Origin: Leucaena leucocephala
Lineage: Eukaryota; Streptophyta; Magnoliopsida; Fabales; Fabaceae
Length of the DNA stretch: 64,000 nucleotides
Direction: 5' to 3'
Assembly: GCA_037074615.1 (NCBI GenBank)
Contig: CM073554.1
Location: 20,286,501 to 20,350,500 of the forward strand
The translations under genes and the position numbers were made by a program. The notes below the pieces were generated by a model, which worked only from the letters and a program-made list of their open reading frames with translations, had not been told where the DNA came from and searched no databases. This document shows, piece after piece, positions 1-11,194 of the stretch. Numbering within the stretch: the first letter of the stretch is position 1; the number at the start of each line of letters is the position of its first letter.

Positions 1-668
1 GCTAATATTTTTTTGCCAGTTGAGTGATCAGTTTGATTTTAAAAATCTTGGCACCAGTCATATCTACACACAGACACACACAATATGCAATCCAAAGCAT
101 TAATTGCTTATTAAATATAATTAATATTAAAGATTCTTATAATCAATATAATGCATGTATATTGGGAAATATGTTTACTTTGTCACAGTGAGTTCAAATC
201 TTATATACAATGTATTTGAACAAAGTCAACTGAATCAAATAAATATCAACTGAAATTAATACCATTGGAAAAGGCATGAAAGGGGATGTGCTAGAGAATA
301 TAAGATTCATACTATTAAAAGCATATCTCTAAATTTCACAATAGAAATGGAAAATGAACACTACAGAAATTTAGAATATGGCCTATAAACAACTCAATTG
401 ATAGAGGATCAATTTAATCAAATATTTTGAGTTCAAATTCTAGATGTTAAATACTTATTATAAGAGCTTTAGTACTCTTGTGATTGTTCCTAACTCAACC
501 CAGATTATTAGTCAAAATGGCTGTAAGAAACTAAGAATTAATTCATTGAATGATCTGTTTGTAGGATGTGTTTATATATCTTCCCCTACTCTGTTTATGC
601 ATAAGAAATTATATGTGCTTGGGTTTGTTCTAGAAATAAAAGTATCAGCTTTGCCTTATCACTTATAG
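1..668. other. AT-rich intergenic DNA
   Basis: No gene is visible. The longest open stretch (74 codons near 444-668) has no recognisable domain and the amino-acid mix of AT-rich noncoding DNA. Confidence 0.6.
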
Positions 669-1014
669 TATGTTTGGTTTGATAATATTTTTTTAGGAAA
701 ATGGAAGTAAAAATATAATTAAGCTAAAAATTTATTTGACATGGTAAAAATGAGTATAAACTTATGTATATTTTTTTTATAATTTAAAATAAAATAATTT
801 AAAATATTTTTTTATAATTTAAAAATAGTTAAAATTATCTAAAAATTTTATAACTTAAAATAAAATAATTTAAAATATCTCACTTTTACTTATATTATTT
901 TATTTTTAATTTTTTTATGAAATTAAAATAGTTTAAAATATTATAAATAAAGATAATTTTAATTGTATTAAACAAGTGGAAGACTTTATTTCCTCTCCCC
1001 TTGTACCAAACGTA
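669..1014. repeat. MITE-like element with short inverted ends
   Basis: The left end reads TATGTTTGG and the right end CCAAACGTA, an imperfect inverted pair of the kind seen at the ends of plant hAT-type MITEs. The interior is almost pure A/T with repeated TTTAAAATA-type words. No coding potential. The flanks ACTTA and ACTTT could be a decayed target duplication, but this is weak. Confidence 0.4.
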
Positions 1015-2342
1015 ACTTTATTTTGTTTGATGATCACATTTTCCACGTGGGTTTCTTTTTCTACAAGTGGTATTATTAGTGAACTTCCCAGAACATCGCA
1101 TTCCTTTTATTTATTACAGATTCATTGGAACTAAAATAGCATTTTTAGAGATAAATTGACATGACAGTCACAGGTGTCATATATATGCAGACAAAGTCGA
1201 ATATGTGTTTCGTTTCGAAACGAAAATTTAATAATGTTAAAATCAAATTATTATATGAATTGTTTGCACCATGTTTTGTCTATTATTGCACCATACTTCC
1301 CACTTGTTTATGACATAGGTGTACAGATGGATACGACTGACAAAAAATAAAAATAAATATCTATATATATATATATATTAAAAATCAGCTGACATGTGAA
1401 CTTTTGTCTTGTCGAGACTTTAACCATTTTTCCCCATATAAATTAAATCATTCATATGTATATATTTATGCATTTGAAAATTGAATTAAGAAATTAGTAT
1501 CGTTGGGTCTTTGCTCCTAATGTGAAGTCCCTAAGAAATTAAGAAAAAAAAATATCCTATAAAAAAGTCCCTAATGTAAAAATAAGTTACAATCTTTATG
1601 ATTTTCTGGACTGTGTTTTAAGAATTTTATATTATATATGTTCCTTCTCGTGTCTTTGCTCCAAGCATTTTTTTTCCCTGTGATTTTTAATATGAAACTT
1701 TTTTTTTATATAAAGAATTGATTTTTCCTTAAATATATATATTATTTTGATATTTTTTTAACTATCTAAATAACCTTCCTAACTAACTAATCAATCTCAT
1801 TCAATAAATGAAATTAATTGAGGACAATTTTAAAAATATGAGTCATATGGAGTTAAATTTGAGACATTTAACTCTTATAAAGATAAAAGTTAAATAATTA
1901 ATTTATAAAAAAATTAGTTAAAAATAATAAATGTATATTAATTTTTTTAAAAATATATATTATTTTAATTATTTATATTATAAATTAATTTATTTATTAT
2001 ACAAATTGGTGCATGAAACTAATAGATAGTTTGAATAAAATAATAAATATAAAAAATAAAATATATTAAAAGATTATAATTTTATTAATTTTAACTTCAA
2101 TTAATACGCCATTATTTTTTATTATCTTTTTTTTATATATTCACTCTTATATTTATTCTCACTTTCACTTACTAATTTATAAATAAAGGTATATTTAAAA
2201 AAATATGTTTTCTATACATTCATTACTTTTAAAGAATTTTAATAGTTTTCTTAAATAAAACAATTCGTTTATCTAAATCTTATGATAAGGGAAGGAAGGA
2301 AGGAAGGAGTATGTTATTTCTTCAGTCAAGATACAAGTGTAT
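1015..2342. other. AT-rich intergenic DNA
   Basis: No gene seen. It contains a short (TA)n run near 1358-1378 and a (GGAA)n run near 2290-2307. Confidence 0.55.
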
Positions 2343-3186
2343 GTTTACTTGTTTGGCAACTTATTTTCTTTTAAGTGTTTTTAAAACTAAAAAAATTTAA
2401 AACTGTTTTTAAAAATGGAAAACTAATAACAAGTTTTAGATGTTTTATAAAACTGTTTTTTTTTTTTTGCTTTCTTACATTTTTTATTTTATATTTGTAA
2501 AAGTGACTCTATTAAAAAAAAAATACTAACATATGTTGTCACCACCAACAATAAATATTGTCGACAATTGGCAATGACAGCTAGTGATCACTATCACTAT
2601 CGCTCGATGTTGATCACTATTGTCACTACTGTCGACTATCACTGTCATTATTTATCACCTGACAATAGTCAATAATCTCTACCACTATCACTGGCAATCA
2701 CTATCGCCGTTAATTGTCACTCTGATGAAGGAAACAATTATTATGATCGATTGATGATGATTGCCATTATCATCGAATAACGAGAGCCACCACAATGGTT
2801 GCTAACCGATGGGTGATGATAACTCCCACTATAGTCGCCAGTTGTTGGCTGGAGACAACTATCGCCGTAGGCCATTGATAACCACAACTGTTCACCTATT
2901 GACTGTTTCTTATTATTTTTAATTGTCATCACCCCTGATAACGACTCCATCATATTTTCTTAATTCCCAAAGTTAGTTTTAAGAATAATTATTTTAAATA
3001 AGTTTTCAAGTTTTTTGTTTGTAAATACATTTTTTTAAAACAATTATCTAAACATATTTTTTTTATAATATTAATTTGATTGTATTATTAGGGATCCTAT
3101 TAACAAGTTATTTTTTTATTTCCAAAACTTGTTTTTAAAAACTGTTTTAAGATTAAAAAATAGATAATAGAAGCAAATAGGCCCTA
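2343..3186. repeat. Nonautonomous element with inverted ends and a CACTATC/GATGATG-rich core
   Basis: The two ends are loosely inverted: the left has TTTGGCAACTTATTTTC followed by runs of GTTTTTAAAACT type, and the right mirrors this with AAAACTTGTTTTTAAAAACTG and ends AAGCAAATAGGCCC. Between them (about 2560-2950) is a core of higher GC made of degenerate CACTATC, ATCACTAT and GATGATTG words, unlike the AT-rich DNA around it. No protein is encoded; the 70-codon minus-strand open frame inside follows from the repeat. It looks like a foldback or MITE-like nonautonomous transposon. Confidence 0.4.
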
Positions 3187-3550
3187 AGTCTATTTCAACC
3201 CCTCATCGGAATTAAAGAATATAGTTTAACTTATTAAATATGTTTTAAGTTGAAAATCTTCCAATTTTACCTCTTCTCGTCTAAATAAAATTAGTCAATA
3301 TTAGTCTCCGAATAATTTAATATTAAGAAAAAAATGTTTCTATTACACGATTTATTTACAGCAGACATAGATATGCAAAAGTAGGCATCTGTATTACAAA
3401 ATTGGGGAATTCTAGAATCCCCAATCAATTATTACTTTTAAAAATTTCTAAAAAACCTCTAAGGATGATGATACAAGTCAATCAATTAAAAATAGATTAA
3501 TCTACGATGGATTGAGTTAACCTCTAGGAGAGTTGATATTCATTATTCTA
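3187..3550. other. Intergenic DNA
   Basis: Nothing beyond AT-rich sequence is recognised. Confidence 0.5.
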
Positions 3551-4165
3551 GGTGTGTATTTGGCAATGGTGTTTAAGAATAGATTATCCTTAAAATTATG
3601 ATTTTATTTTCTGAATGCCAAACAATATATTTTTTTTAAAAATCGATTTTGCACTGCAAACCATAGTTTGAAGATTCAAACTACGGTTTTCAAAAAAGTT
3701 ATCCCTATGCAGCTTTTAGTCAAAAGTACACTCACAGCTTTTAAAAAATTGCCTAGTATGTCTGATCTTCTTGTAGATAATTTTAAAAAATTAATTAAAA
3801 ACTAAAATATCATTTTTTTTAGAAAAGAATGTCTGTTTATTTTTTAAATATAAAATTTTATTTTTAAATTAAAATTTAGGTAAATATTATAAATTTTTAC
3901 CTCACTCAAATACATATGTATATGTATTATTTTTTAATCACTTCAATAAAAAAATTAAAAATAAAATTTATTTTTTATATAATTATCATATTAATTTATG
4001 TATTTTTTAGTAAATTGTCTATGGAAAAGTAATTCTATTACTAATCATCCAAACATCTCTAATTTTTAAAATCATTTTTTTCTCAAAATCTATTATTCAC
4101 AAAATCTATTCTCTAGAATCTATTATTCCCAAAATCTATTCTCCAAAAGCTAATCCAAATATACC
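3551..4165. repeat. hAT-type MITE-like element
   Basis: The left end GGTGTGTATTTGG pairs with the right end CCAAATATACCC as an imperfect inverted repeat. Near the right end, CAAAATCTATT is repeated three times with small changes. A related left end (GTGTTTGGATTAGC) recurs near 53551, which supports a dispersed family. Noncoding. Confidence 0.45.
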
Positions 4166-4580
4166 CTAAGAGTCAATTAACTCGCCAATTTTTTTCTAAT
4201 TTTTTTGCAATATATTAAATTTAAAAATAAAAAAAAATTAAATAAGATAATAATAAATTTTATTATAAAAATAAAAAATAAATATAATTAAATATAATAA
4301 TATAAAATAATAATAAATTTAATAAAAAAAGAGGGTCCTCGACGAGTTAGCCTGCCATGAGTACATTGACCCGCACAAAAATTGTTATATATTTTATCAA
4401 TCCGACCGCTATTTTTTTGCAGGTTGGTAGTCCTTTCACTTTTCAACAAAAAAATTATAAATTTTATAGAATTAATTCAGTTAAAAAACTAAAGCACTCC
4501 AAATTAAAAAAAAAATAAAGATGTGAAAATGAAAAGGCATACAAAAAATAAAGCACATGAGATAAGCAGTGTTGGCCATC
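4166..4580. other. Upstream region of the RING-H2 gene
   Basis: AT-rich DNA directly upstream of the ATL-type gene. It must hold that gene's promoter, but no convincing TATA box or other element stands out. Confidence 0.4.
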
Positions 4581-5204
4581 ATGGAAAACGCACCACCTCC
4601 TCTCATCACACTCCCTCCTCCTTCCCCACCACCACCACCCCCCGCATCATTCTTTCCCTTCGCTCCTCCGCCACGCGCCTTCAGCCAAATCACCGTCATC
4701 AACGCGCTGCCTCCTCCTCCTCCGCAGTCACCCTTCCCGGACTCCCCCAGCTCTGTCGATTTGTCCCCTCTTAAATTCCTTCTGGCCCTCATCGCTGTCG
4801 TCACCATCCCCGCCTTAATCTACACCTTCATCTTCGCCGTCAAGTGTCCATCTCGCCATCGCCGGCATCCTGACGAAACTTCTGGAGGACCACACTCCGT
4901 CGTCTCCGAACCTGCCTCACATGATGGAGGGGATGCTGCTGCGGTGGTCTCCGACGTTAAGTACCAGATCGGCAGCGAGTGCCCTGTTTGCCTGTCGGTT
5001 TTTGGCGAAGGCGAGGAGGTCCGGCAGCTTAGTGTGTGTAAGCATTCGTTTCACGCTTCTTGCATCGACACGTGGCTTAGTAACCACTCCAATTGCCCGA
5101 TTTGCCGGGCCACCGTCGCCGTCAAGCGGCCAAACGCGGCGGCTCCGCCGAGAAATAATAGTGATCTGCAACAAGGTCTGCCTGATGCCTCGTCTTTGGT
5201 TTGA
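4581..5204 (+). CDS. ATL-type RING-H2 finger E3 ubiquitin ligase
   Basis: A single intronless reading frame of 207 codons begins at the ATG at 4581. In-frame codons upstream start only at a GTG, so 4581 is the natural start. Layout: a proline-rich N-terminus with a nine-proline cluster (about 11-36), one hydrophobic membrane span (about 66-87), a basic patch after it, then a RING-H2 finger (134-175). The finger has the order C134-C137-C153-H155-H158-C161-C172-C175 and the ATL-type signatures CPVCL, a Trp before the last pair, and CPICR. The ATL family are membrane-anchored E3 ligases that recruit E2 enzymes through this finger, often in defence, ABA or nutrient signalling; the substrate cannot be inferred. 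The typical family GLD motif is not clear. At 207 aa it has the usual size. GC content is much higher than in the flanks, as expected of a conserved coding gene. Confidence 0.92.
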   Translation: MENAPPPLITLPPPSPPPPPPASFFPFAPPPRAFSQITVINALPPPPPQSPFPDSPSSVDLSPLKFLLALIAVVTIPALIYTFIFAVKCPSRHRRHPDETSGGPHSVVSEPASHDGGDAAAVVSDVKYQIGSECPVCLSVFGEGEEVRQLSVCKHSFHASCIDTWLSNHSNCPICRATVAVKRPNAAAPPRNNSDLQQGLPDASSLV

Positions 5205-6235
5205 CTTTTTTCTTCTTCTACCTGCCTCTCCATTAGCTCAACCCAATCTTCTGATTGTTCGCTTCTTTTTTAATTTTGCTCGTCAAAATTGTGGGTTTTG
5301 AACTCGAAGCTTTAATTTATACTGGTCAGTGAGCAAAGTTAAATTTCCCTAAGAAAATTGGAGTTCAAACTTCAAGCCACGGAGTTAGGATTTGGAAATG
5401 GTTACCACAAGGATTTTGGCTTAGCTTGAGCACTTCAATTGTGACTCCAGTTGTGTATCTGTTTGCTGAAAATTGAAGGATTATTGTAAGAAAGTTAAAC
5501 TCAATTTGGTGTTCAGACTGAATCATCAAGTCTGTGGGAGAAATTCTTAGCAACTGTGAGGAAGCCTTTTGATTTATCAACTTCCTTTTGTCAATTGTTC
5601 TTCTTAACTAAAATTTTGGGGTTTGAGTTGTTTAATTTCCCAGTTAGAGAGAAAGTCATTGGATTTTCCTGAGAAAATTGGAGTTCAATGTTAAGCCACC
5701 GAAAGTTAGAAAGTGGTATATTTGTTTTATCCAATATCCAAAAACTCTAGAAACTCAAAATTGCTAACTAGTGTTCTAGGGTAGGTCTCAATTTTGTTTT
5801 TTCAATAAAAAAGATTATAGAATGAGATTGTGGGAAGCTGCTTTTCACATTTTTACTAGTTACTTGCAAGCTGTGTAGGATTTTAAATATATCATTGTCA
5901 TAAGTTTAGTTACTGGTGGTGATGCTATGTATAAAAAATGAAGAGAAATTGCAGATTGATACTCTTAAATCTTAATCAACATTGAGCTATTTATAAATAC
6001 TCCTCTCTTCAAAATTGATAATAATATTTGAAATTGGCTCACAATTAAAAGAGGAATTACTTTTACTAAAGATGGATTAGAATGACTGTTAATGAGAAAA
6101 ATATGAGAATTACTTTTGAATGGTTTGATGTTGTTATTATTATGAGTGGGTGAAACTGAGTTGAATAATGGAATTGGAAGCTTACTTTCAAAGTTTGACA
6201 GCTTACCAAACACTAATAAACAGTGGAAAGAAAAT
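5205..6235. other. 3' flank of the RING-H2 gene with a duplicated motif
   Basis: No coding sequence is seen. A motif of about 45 bp (core AGAAAATTGGAGTTCAA followed by AAGCCACSG) occurs at about 5350-5393 and again at about 5670-5714. It may be transcribed 3'UTR or downstream DNA. Confidence 0.45.
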
Positions 6236-6745
6236 GAAGGGTAATGGTCGAGAAAACAACATGGAATCCTTGGTTTAAAACATACTACTATTTTAAAATA
6301 TATTTAATTTTTAAAGAGTATTATTTTATTGTGGATTCAGTTACAGTATTTGGGGAGACATTTTAACTTTTACATATATAAATTTACGTTTGAGGGTAAT
6401 AGACAGTTTATCCTATTTGATATTAGTATTATCTAAAAAAAGAAAATTTTATCCTATTTTTAGATTGTGGATGAGTATAATTTTTTTTTAAATTTATGCA
6501 CACAACAAGAAAAAGCGTGCGGATTCAGAATCCATCTTTCATATGTGATTGAGGGGTGACATGTTATTATTTAAAATATATTTAAATTTTAAAAGATATT
6601 ATTTTATTATATTTAAGGAAATATTCTCATCTATAGATGCTTGTAATTGCCAGTTTGCCGTGATTAATATCAATAAGAAAAGAAATTTTATCTTATTTTT
6701 AAATTATAATGATTTTAAACTTTTTTTACAAATTTTTGTATAAAA
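6236..6745 (+). repeat. Two adjacent copies of a SINE-like dispersed module
   Basis: Two similar units lie side by side (about 6262-6500 and 6505-6745). Each has a TTAAAATATATTTAA(A/T)TTTTAAA word, a spacer and then a block like TAATATYAAT..AARAAA..TTTTATC..TTTTTARATT. The 3' part of the same module recurs at 43747-43904 in a less AT-mutated form. Before the second copy, GGATTCAGAATCC resembles a decayed Pol III B box. The SINE label is an inference; no complete A box was found. Confidence 0.35.
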
Positions 6746-7871
6746 AAATATGCTATGGAGATTGGAAAAAATGTTGAAATTGAAATAATGCTTTTTTGTT
6801 AATTTTTATTATTTTTTAATTAAATATATTGATATAATCTTTTTTACTATCCACAATATATCATTCAATATTTAATCCAGAGAGAATTTATTTCTGTATT
6901 AAAGAGAAATTAAAAAGTAATTAATCTATTAAGATTTATACATAAATTCCAAAAAAAAATTATGAAGCCCCAAAGCTTTATCCTTAAAATCTTTTAATAA
7001 AATATTCAAGTTCAACTTATTATACTTTTCATCGTTTCCTACATATATGTACATTCTGTAAAGTCAAATTTTAAATATTTTCCCAAACAAATCAATTATT
7101 TGATTTTAAGTTTACTTGACTGTTAATTGAATATCTATAATGTGTGTGTGGGTATTAAGCTTAATTTATATGTTTTTTCAAATTTGATCCCCTATTATAA
7201 AAATCTTGATATCAATACAACCTCATATGAAATTATGAATTCTTATTATTGTGTTAATTTTGGTAAAGGATATTATATTATTTTTATGACAAGTAGAATA
7301 ATGTGTTATGGATGGTTTTTAAAGGTGTTAATTTAGGTTGGGCATACTAATATATTATTTTATGATAGATTAGGTTGTTAAATCTATAACCTATTTTAGT
7401 GTGGGTTAAAACTAAACCTGCACCTATAGAGAGTTAACTCACTAAGTTGGCGGGTTAGTTTAATTTTTTATTTTATTATTTTTTATTATTTATATTATAT
7501 TTTATTAATTTTAGAGTATTAGTAAAGTTAATGTTTACATTACACTTTATTTATACTAATTTTATCTTATTGAGATATTTCTTTATATATATATGTTTTG
7601 TTTTATTATCATTTTACTTGTGACAAATTTATCTATAGATAGTGATAAAGCTAAAGAAATAAATATTTTGATAATTTCATATCATATTTTAAATTAAATT
7701 AATATTGATACATATAAATTAATTTTTTTAAAAATATATATGAAAAGATTTTTTTTAAAAAATAGATATATAGAAATATTTTTTTAAAAAAAAATAAAAA
7801 TTAGTAGGTTGACGGACTCAAATTAATATAATACTAATTCGCTTAAAAGTGAGTTTTTTAATATCGATCTA
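6746..7871. other. AT-rich intergenic DNA
   Basis: No gene is seen. Around 7380-7460 and 7800-7860 there are degenerate GGGTTAGTT and TTGACGGACTC words that look like remnants of further nonautonomous repeats. Confidence 0.5.
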
Positions 7872-8365
7872 TATGTGTGTTTGAATAATATTTTAGAAAC
7901 GGACTTATGAAAAAAAAGATTTTTAAGTAACTTATAAAAAATGAATTTTGGAGAAGAGTTTATGAAAAAAAAAGTGATTTTGAATAAATGAGTATTTTGA
8001 TAGTTATTTTTAAAAGTACTTTTATTATTAGTAAATTAAGAAAAATGGTATGAGTATTAAATGAGGTATAAGATGATAGATGAGAGAGGGTGTAAGAAAA
8101 GAAAAGAGAGAGTGTGTAAGAAAAAGTATAAGAGAGAAGGGAGGGTATAAGAAAAAATAGGGGTAATATAGTAATTAGTCAGTTTATAAGCTCTTTACTG
8201 TTTTATAAACTACTTTGATCAGTTTATCTGAAACCTTAGTTTTAAATTATAGTTTAATCTAAAAGCCCATTTGAACAAATATAACTATTTATTTTTTTAA
8301 ATTTAATTTCTTTCTAAAAAAACTTTTAAAATTATAATTTTTTTCCCCAATTAAACAGGCCCTAT
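7872..8365 (+). repeat. Family A dispersed MITE-like repeat, copy A1
   Basis: First of six recognised copies of a ~0.5-kb noncoding repeat. Shared landmarks in order: a GTTTGAATA-like start, ACTTATGAAAAAAA, AGTGATTTTGAATAAATGAGT, TTTTATTATTAGTAAATTA, GGTATGAGTATTAAATGAG, a purine tract of GAGAGAG/GTAAGAAAA words, TAATATAGTAATT, then ATAAACTACTTTGATCAG and an AAACAGGCCCTA end. The ends are loosely inverted (GTTTGAAT against ATTAAAC). Confidence 0.6.
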
Positions 8366-8454
8366 ATCTAAACTAATCAATACGGATTAGCCACATTATC
8401 ACCACTAATAGTTTTGCTTTCATTTTTGGCAAAAATAGTTTATTGATATGGTTT

Positions 8455-8660
8455 ATTATTATTTGCGGTGAAACGGGTTCGGGGGATCGAGCGCATGTGC
8501 CCCCAGCTCACATCACAGCCCACGCGTCTACCTTGTGGACCACTACTCCTCCCTCCCCACTCCCAAGTCCCAAGTCGCCACCAACTCTAATCATTTTGCA
8601 AAATCACACTCCCCCACTCCACCACGCGCGCAACACACACGCGTTTTTTTTCCTGTTTGG
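8455..8660. other. Unidentified GC-rich island
   Basis: A ~200-bp island rich in C and G (CCCTCC, CACGCGCGC words) stands out sharply from the AT-rich flanks. A 75-codon frame runs through it but has low-complexity Pro/Thr/His composition and no domain. It could be a fragment of a former promoter or 5' exon. Confidence 0.35.
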
Positions 8661-9216
8661 ACTCCTATAATTTTTTAATATATTTAATTAATTTAATAAA
8701 TTAATAAAATTAATTAATATACAATATTTTTTAAATATCATAATTGTATTTTTTAATTTACTTCCTTATTTTTATTTAATTATTTTTATTATAAAGAGTG
8801 ATTTGAAAAAAACTCATAAATATAAAAAATATATTTTATATTTAAATTAAAGATTAATTTTTTAATTAAATATTTATTAAGAATTGACAAAGTATTAAAA
8901 TATCATGAGATTAGCATAAGGAGTAATACTTTGATAAATTAAAATTAAAAATTTTATTTAAAAGTGTATATATATTTAATGTGATTCTAACATGATTATA
9001 TATAATAATAAAAGGATAATGTGATCAATAGAACAAGAGAGGTAAAGCTAAAAAAGCCTAAGTAGAACGGTTCTAGCCAATTCAGCAATGAATACTAGGA
9101 AATAAGTAAAAGGTGATAGCGGCTTATGTTTTCAATTGTGAGATTCAATATCTGCTGTTTTCATTTAAGTGATGATATAAAATTGGGCATCATATAATTG
9201 CGTATAAATAAATATA
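8661..9216. other. AT-rich intergenic DNA
   Basis: Nothing recognised. Confidence 0.5.
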
Positions 9217-9943
9217 GGATAGGGTCAGGTATCGGGCTATAAAATATAGCCCATACTTTTTTTGAGATGGGTACCAGGCAAGGGGTTACCCTATCCTACT
9301 CTGCCCATGAGCACTTATTATTTTTATTTTTTTTTACTTTTCTCCCTATATGCTACACTTGGAATAGAGAATATGATAGTTACTAGTGACTAAAGGGTTA
9401 TTTTAGAAATATAAATAGTTAAGGAAGTAAGTTACGTCTTTTAATATTTATAACTATATTAATTTTTTTTTAACTTTACTAATCATAATATGATTATATT
9501 ATAAATTATAATAGTTTATTTTATTTTATTTTTTAGATGTTCATTTTTGTCAACATTTGAGAAATTGATACAAAGTTACAACTACAAATTACTTAGATTT
9601 TAAAATTTTTTTTATATGCAATGAATTTTAATACTTTAATTATTATATTTTTGTTATTTTATTTTTAGTGGATTATAGATATTATTTAACTCTTGAAGAC
9701 ATATGAATATGATATTATTTTGGAAATTTATAATTGCATATTATTTTCCACAATATAAGTATGACATTATAACTTAGGCATGCCCAGTCCACCTACGCCT
9801 AACCCGCCCATGCCTAACCTAAAATAGTTAGGGATTTTATCAGGTAGGGCTAGGCATCGGGTTGTAAAATATAACCTATATTTTTTTCAAATAAGGTATC
9901 GGGCAGGGGGTTACCTTACTTAACCCTACCTATGAATACCCCT
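9217..9943 (+). mobile_element. TRIM-like element, copy 1, with ~100-bp terminal direct repeats
   Basis: Similar ~100-bp blocks at 9217-9320 and 9843-9943 lie in the same orientation. Each has a GGYATCGGGYTRTAAAATATA core, then GGTAYC, GGGGGTTACC and CCTACCTATGA/CTGCCCATGA-like ends. The ~520-bp internal part is noncoding and contains GAGAAATTGATACAAAGTTA and ATTTAACTCTTGAAGACA. An inverted relative lies at 13675-14306. Terminal direct repeats around a short noncoding core suggest a terminal-repeat retrotransposon in miniature, but no primer-binding site was identified. Confidence 0.4.
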
Positions 9944-10624
9944 AACTTGAATGTCATGTTTATCACCTCTCTTTACCGAACCATTCCCTATGTCAATGAG
10001 CTTTATATCCCACTAGTGCTGAAAAACAGGTTAATGTGTAGATTGTCGGTTTGCCCACCATAACTCACAAGTTACTAGTGGGAAAATAGGTTAATGTATA
10101 GATTATGGGTTTGCCCACTATAACTCACAGGTTAAGAGAGAACGGGCTACAAAATGAGTTTATCGTTTGTCAACTCGAGCCCATCATACTTTAGGGGCAT
10201 GTTATATAGTCTATTTTTTTTTAATTTTTAGTATTTTTAAAATTTTAAAATATTAATATATTTTTTTAATATTATATTATTATAATAAAAAATTATTAAT
10301 ATTATACTTTTAAAAATTCTTATATTTTATAAAAAAATTTAAATTTTATAATTATAAATCTAAATAAATATTAACATAAATTAATTATAATATATCAATA
10401 TATATTAACATATCAACAAATAAATAATTATCTTTACTAATATATAATAATTAGAGTATTTAAAATAATATTAAATACAATAAATAATATTATTAATAAT
10501 TGTTTTTTAAAAAAATTGATAGATTAGGAGGGCTACTCACCCAAAAATAGGCTAACATTTTGTTGATAAAATAGTCATATATAATCCTCTAATTAAGCCC
10601 GTTTTACTATACATCCTACAATAG
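9944..10624. repeat. Repeat remnants with a 62-bp tandem duplication
   Basis: A unit beginning ACTAGTG and ending AACTCACARGTT occurs twice in tandem at about 10012-10073 and 10074-10133, with several substitutions between copies. The rest is AT-rich with GGGCTACTCACCC-like words. No gene. Confidence 0.45.
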
Positions 10625-11145
10625 GGCCCATTTGAATAGGATTTTAAAAATAGGCTTATGGAAAAAAAGGACTTTTGAATAACTTATAGAAAATGGCTTT
10701 TGGAGAAGAGATTATGAAAAAAAAGTGGTTTTGAATAAATGAGTGTTTGGATAGTTATTTATAGAAGGGGTTTTATTATTGGTAAATTACGAAAAAAGTT
10801 ATGAGTATTAAATGAGGAGAGATAAGAGATAAGAGGAGAGAGGAGATATGGTGTAAGAAAGAAAATAGAGAAAAAGTAAGAGAGAGGAGAGAGGGTATAA
10901 GAAAAAGTAGGAGAGATAGTGTAAGAAAAAGTAGGGGTAATATAGTAATTGGTTAATTCATACGTGGTTTACTGTTCCATAAGCTACTCTAACCAGTTTA
11001 TCTGAAACATTAGTTTTAAACCATAGTTTAGTCCAAAAGCCCATTTGAATAAATATGACTATTTTTTTTAAAATTACTCTAAACTTAAATTTTAAATCAA
11101 ACTTTAATTTAAAATTAAAGTTTTTCAATTTTCAAACAAGCACAT
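10625..11145 (+). repeat. Family A dispersed MITE-like repeat, copy A2
   Basis: Collinear with copy A1: GGGCCCATTTGAATAGG start, GGCTTATGGAAAAAAA, AGTGGTTTTGAATAAATGAGTG, GTTATGAGTATTAAATGAGG, a GAGA/GTAAGAAA purine tract, GGTAATATAGTAATTGG, CCATAAGCTACTCTAACCAG, and a TTTCAAACAAGCAC end that mirrors the start. Confidence 0.65.
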
Positions 11146-11194
11146 AATCATCACCAATATATAATTATCCATTTCTGAAAAACATCATTTTTTT

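Noticed and set aside
4481..4807. Minus-strand 108-codon frame over the RING-H2 gene
   Set aside because: It is antisense to a well-supported gene, and its Gly-rich composition mirrors the proline codons on the other strand.
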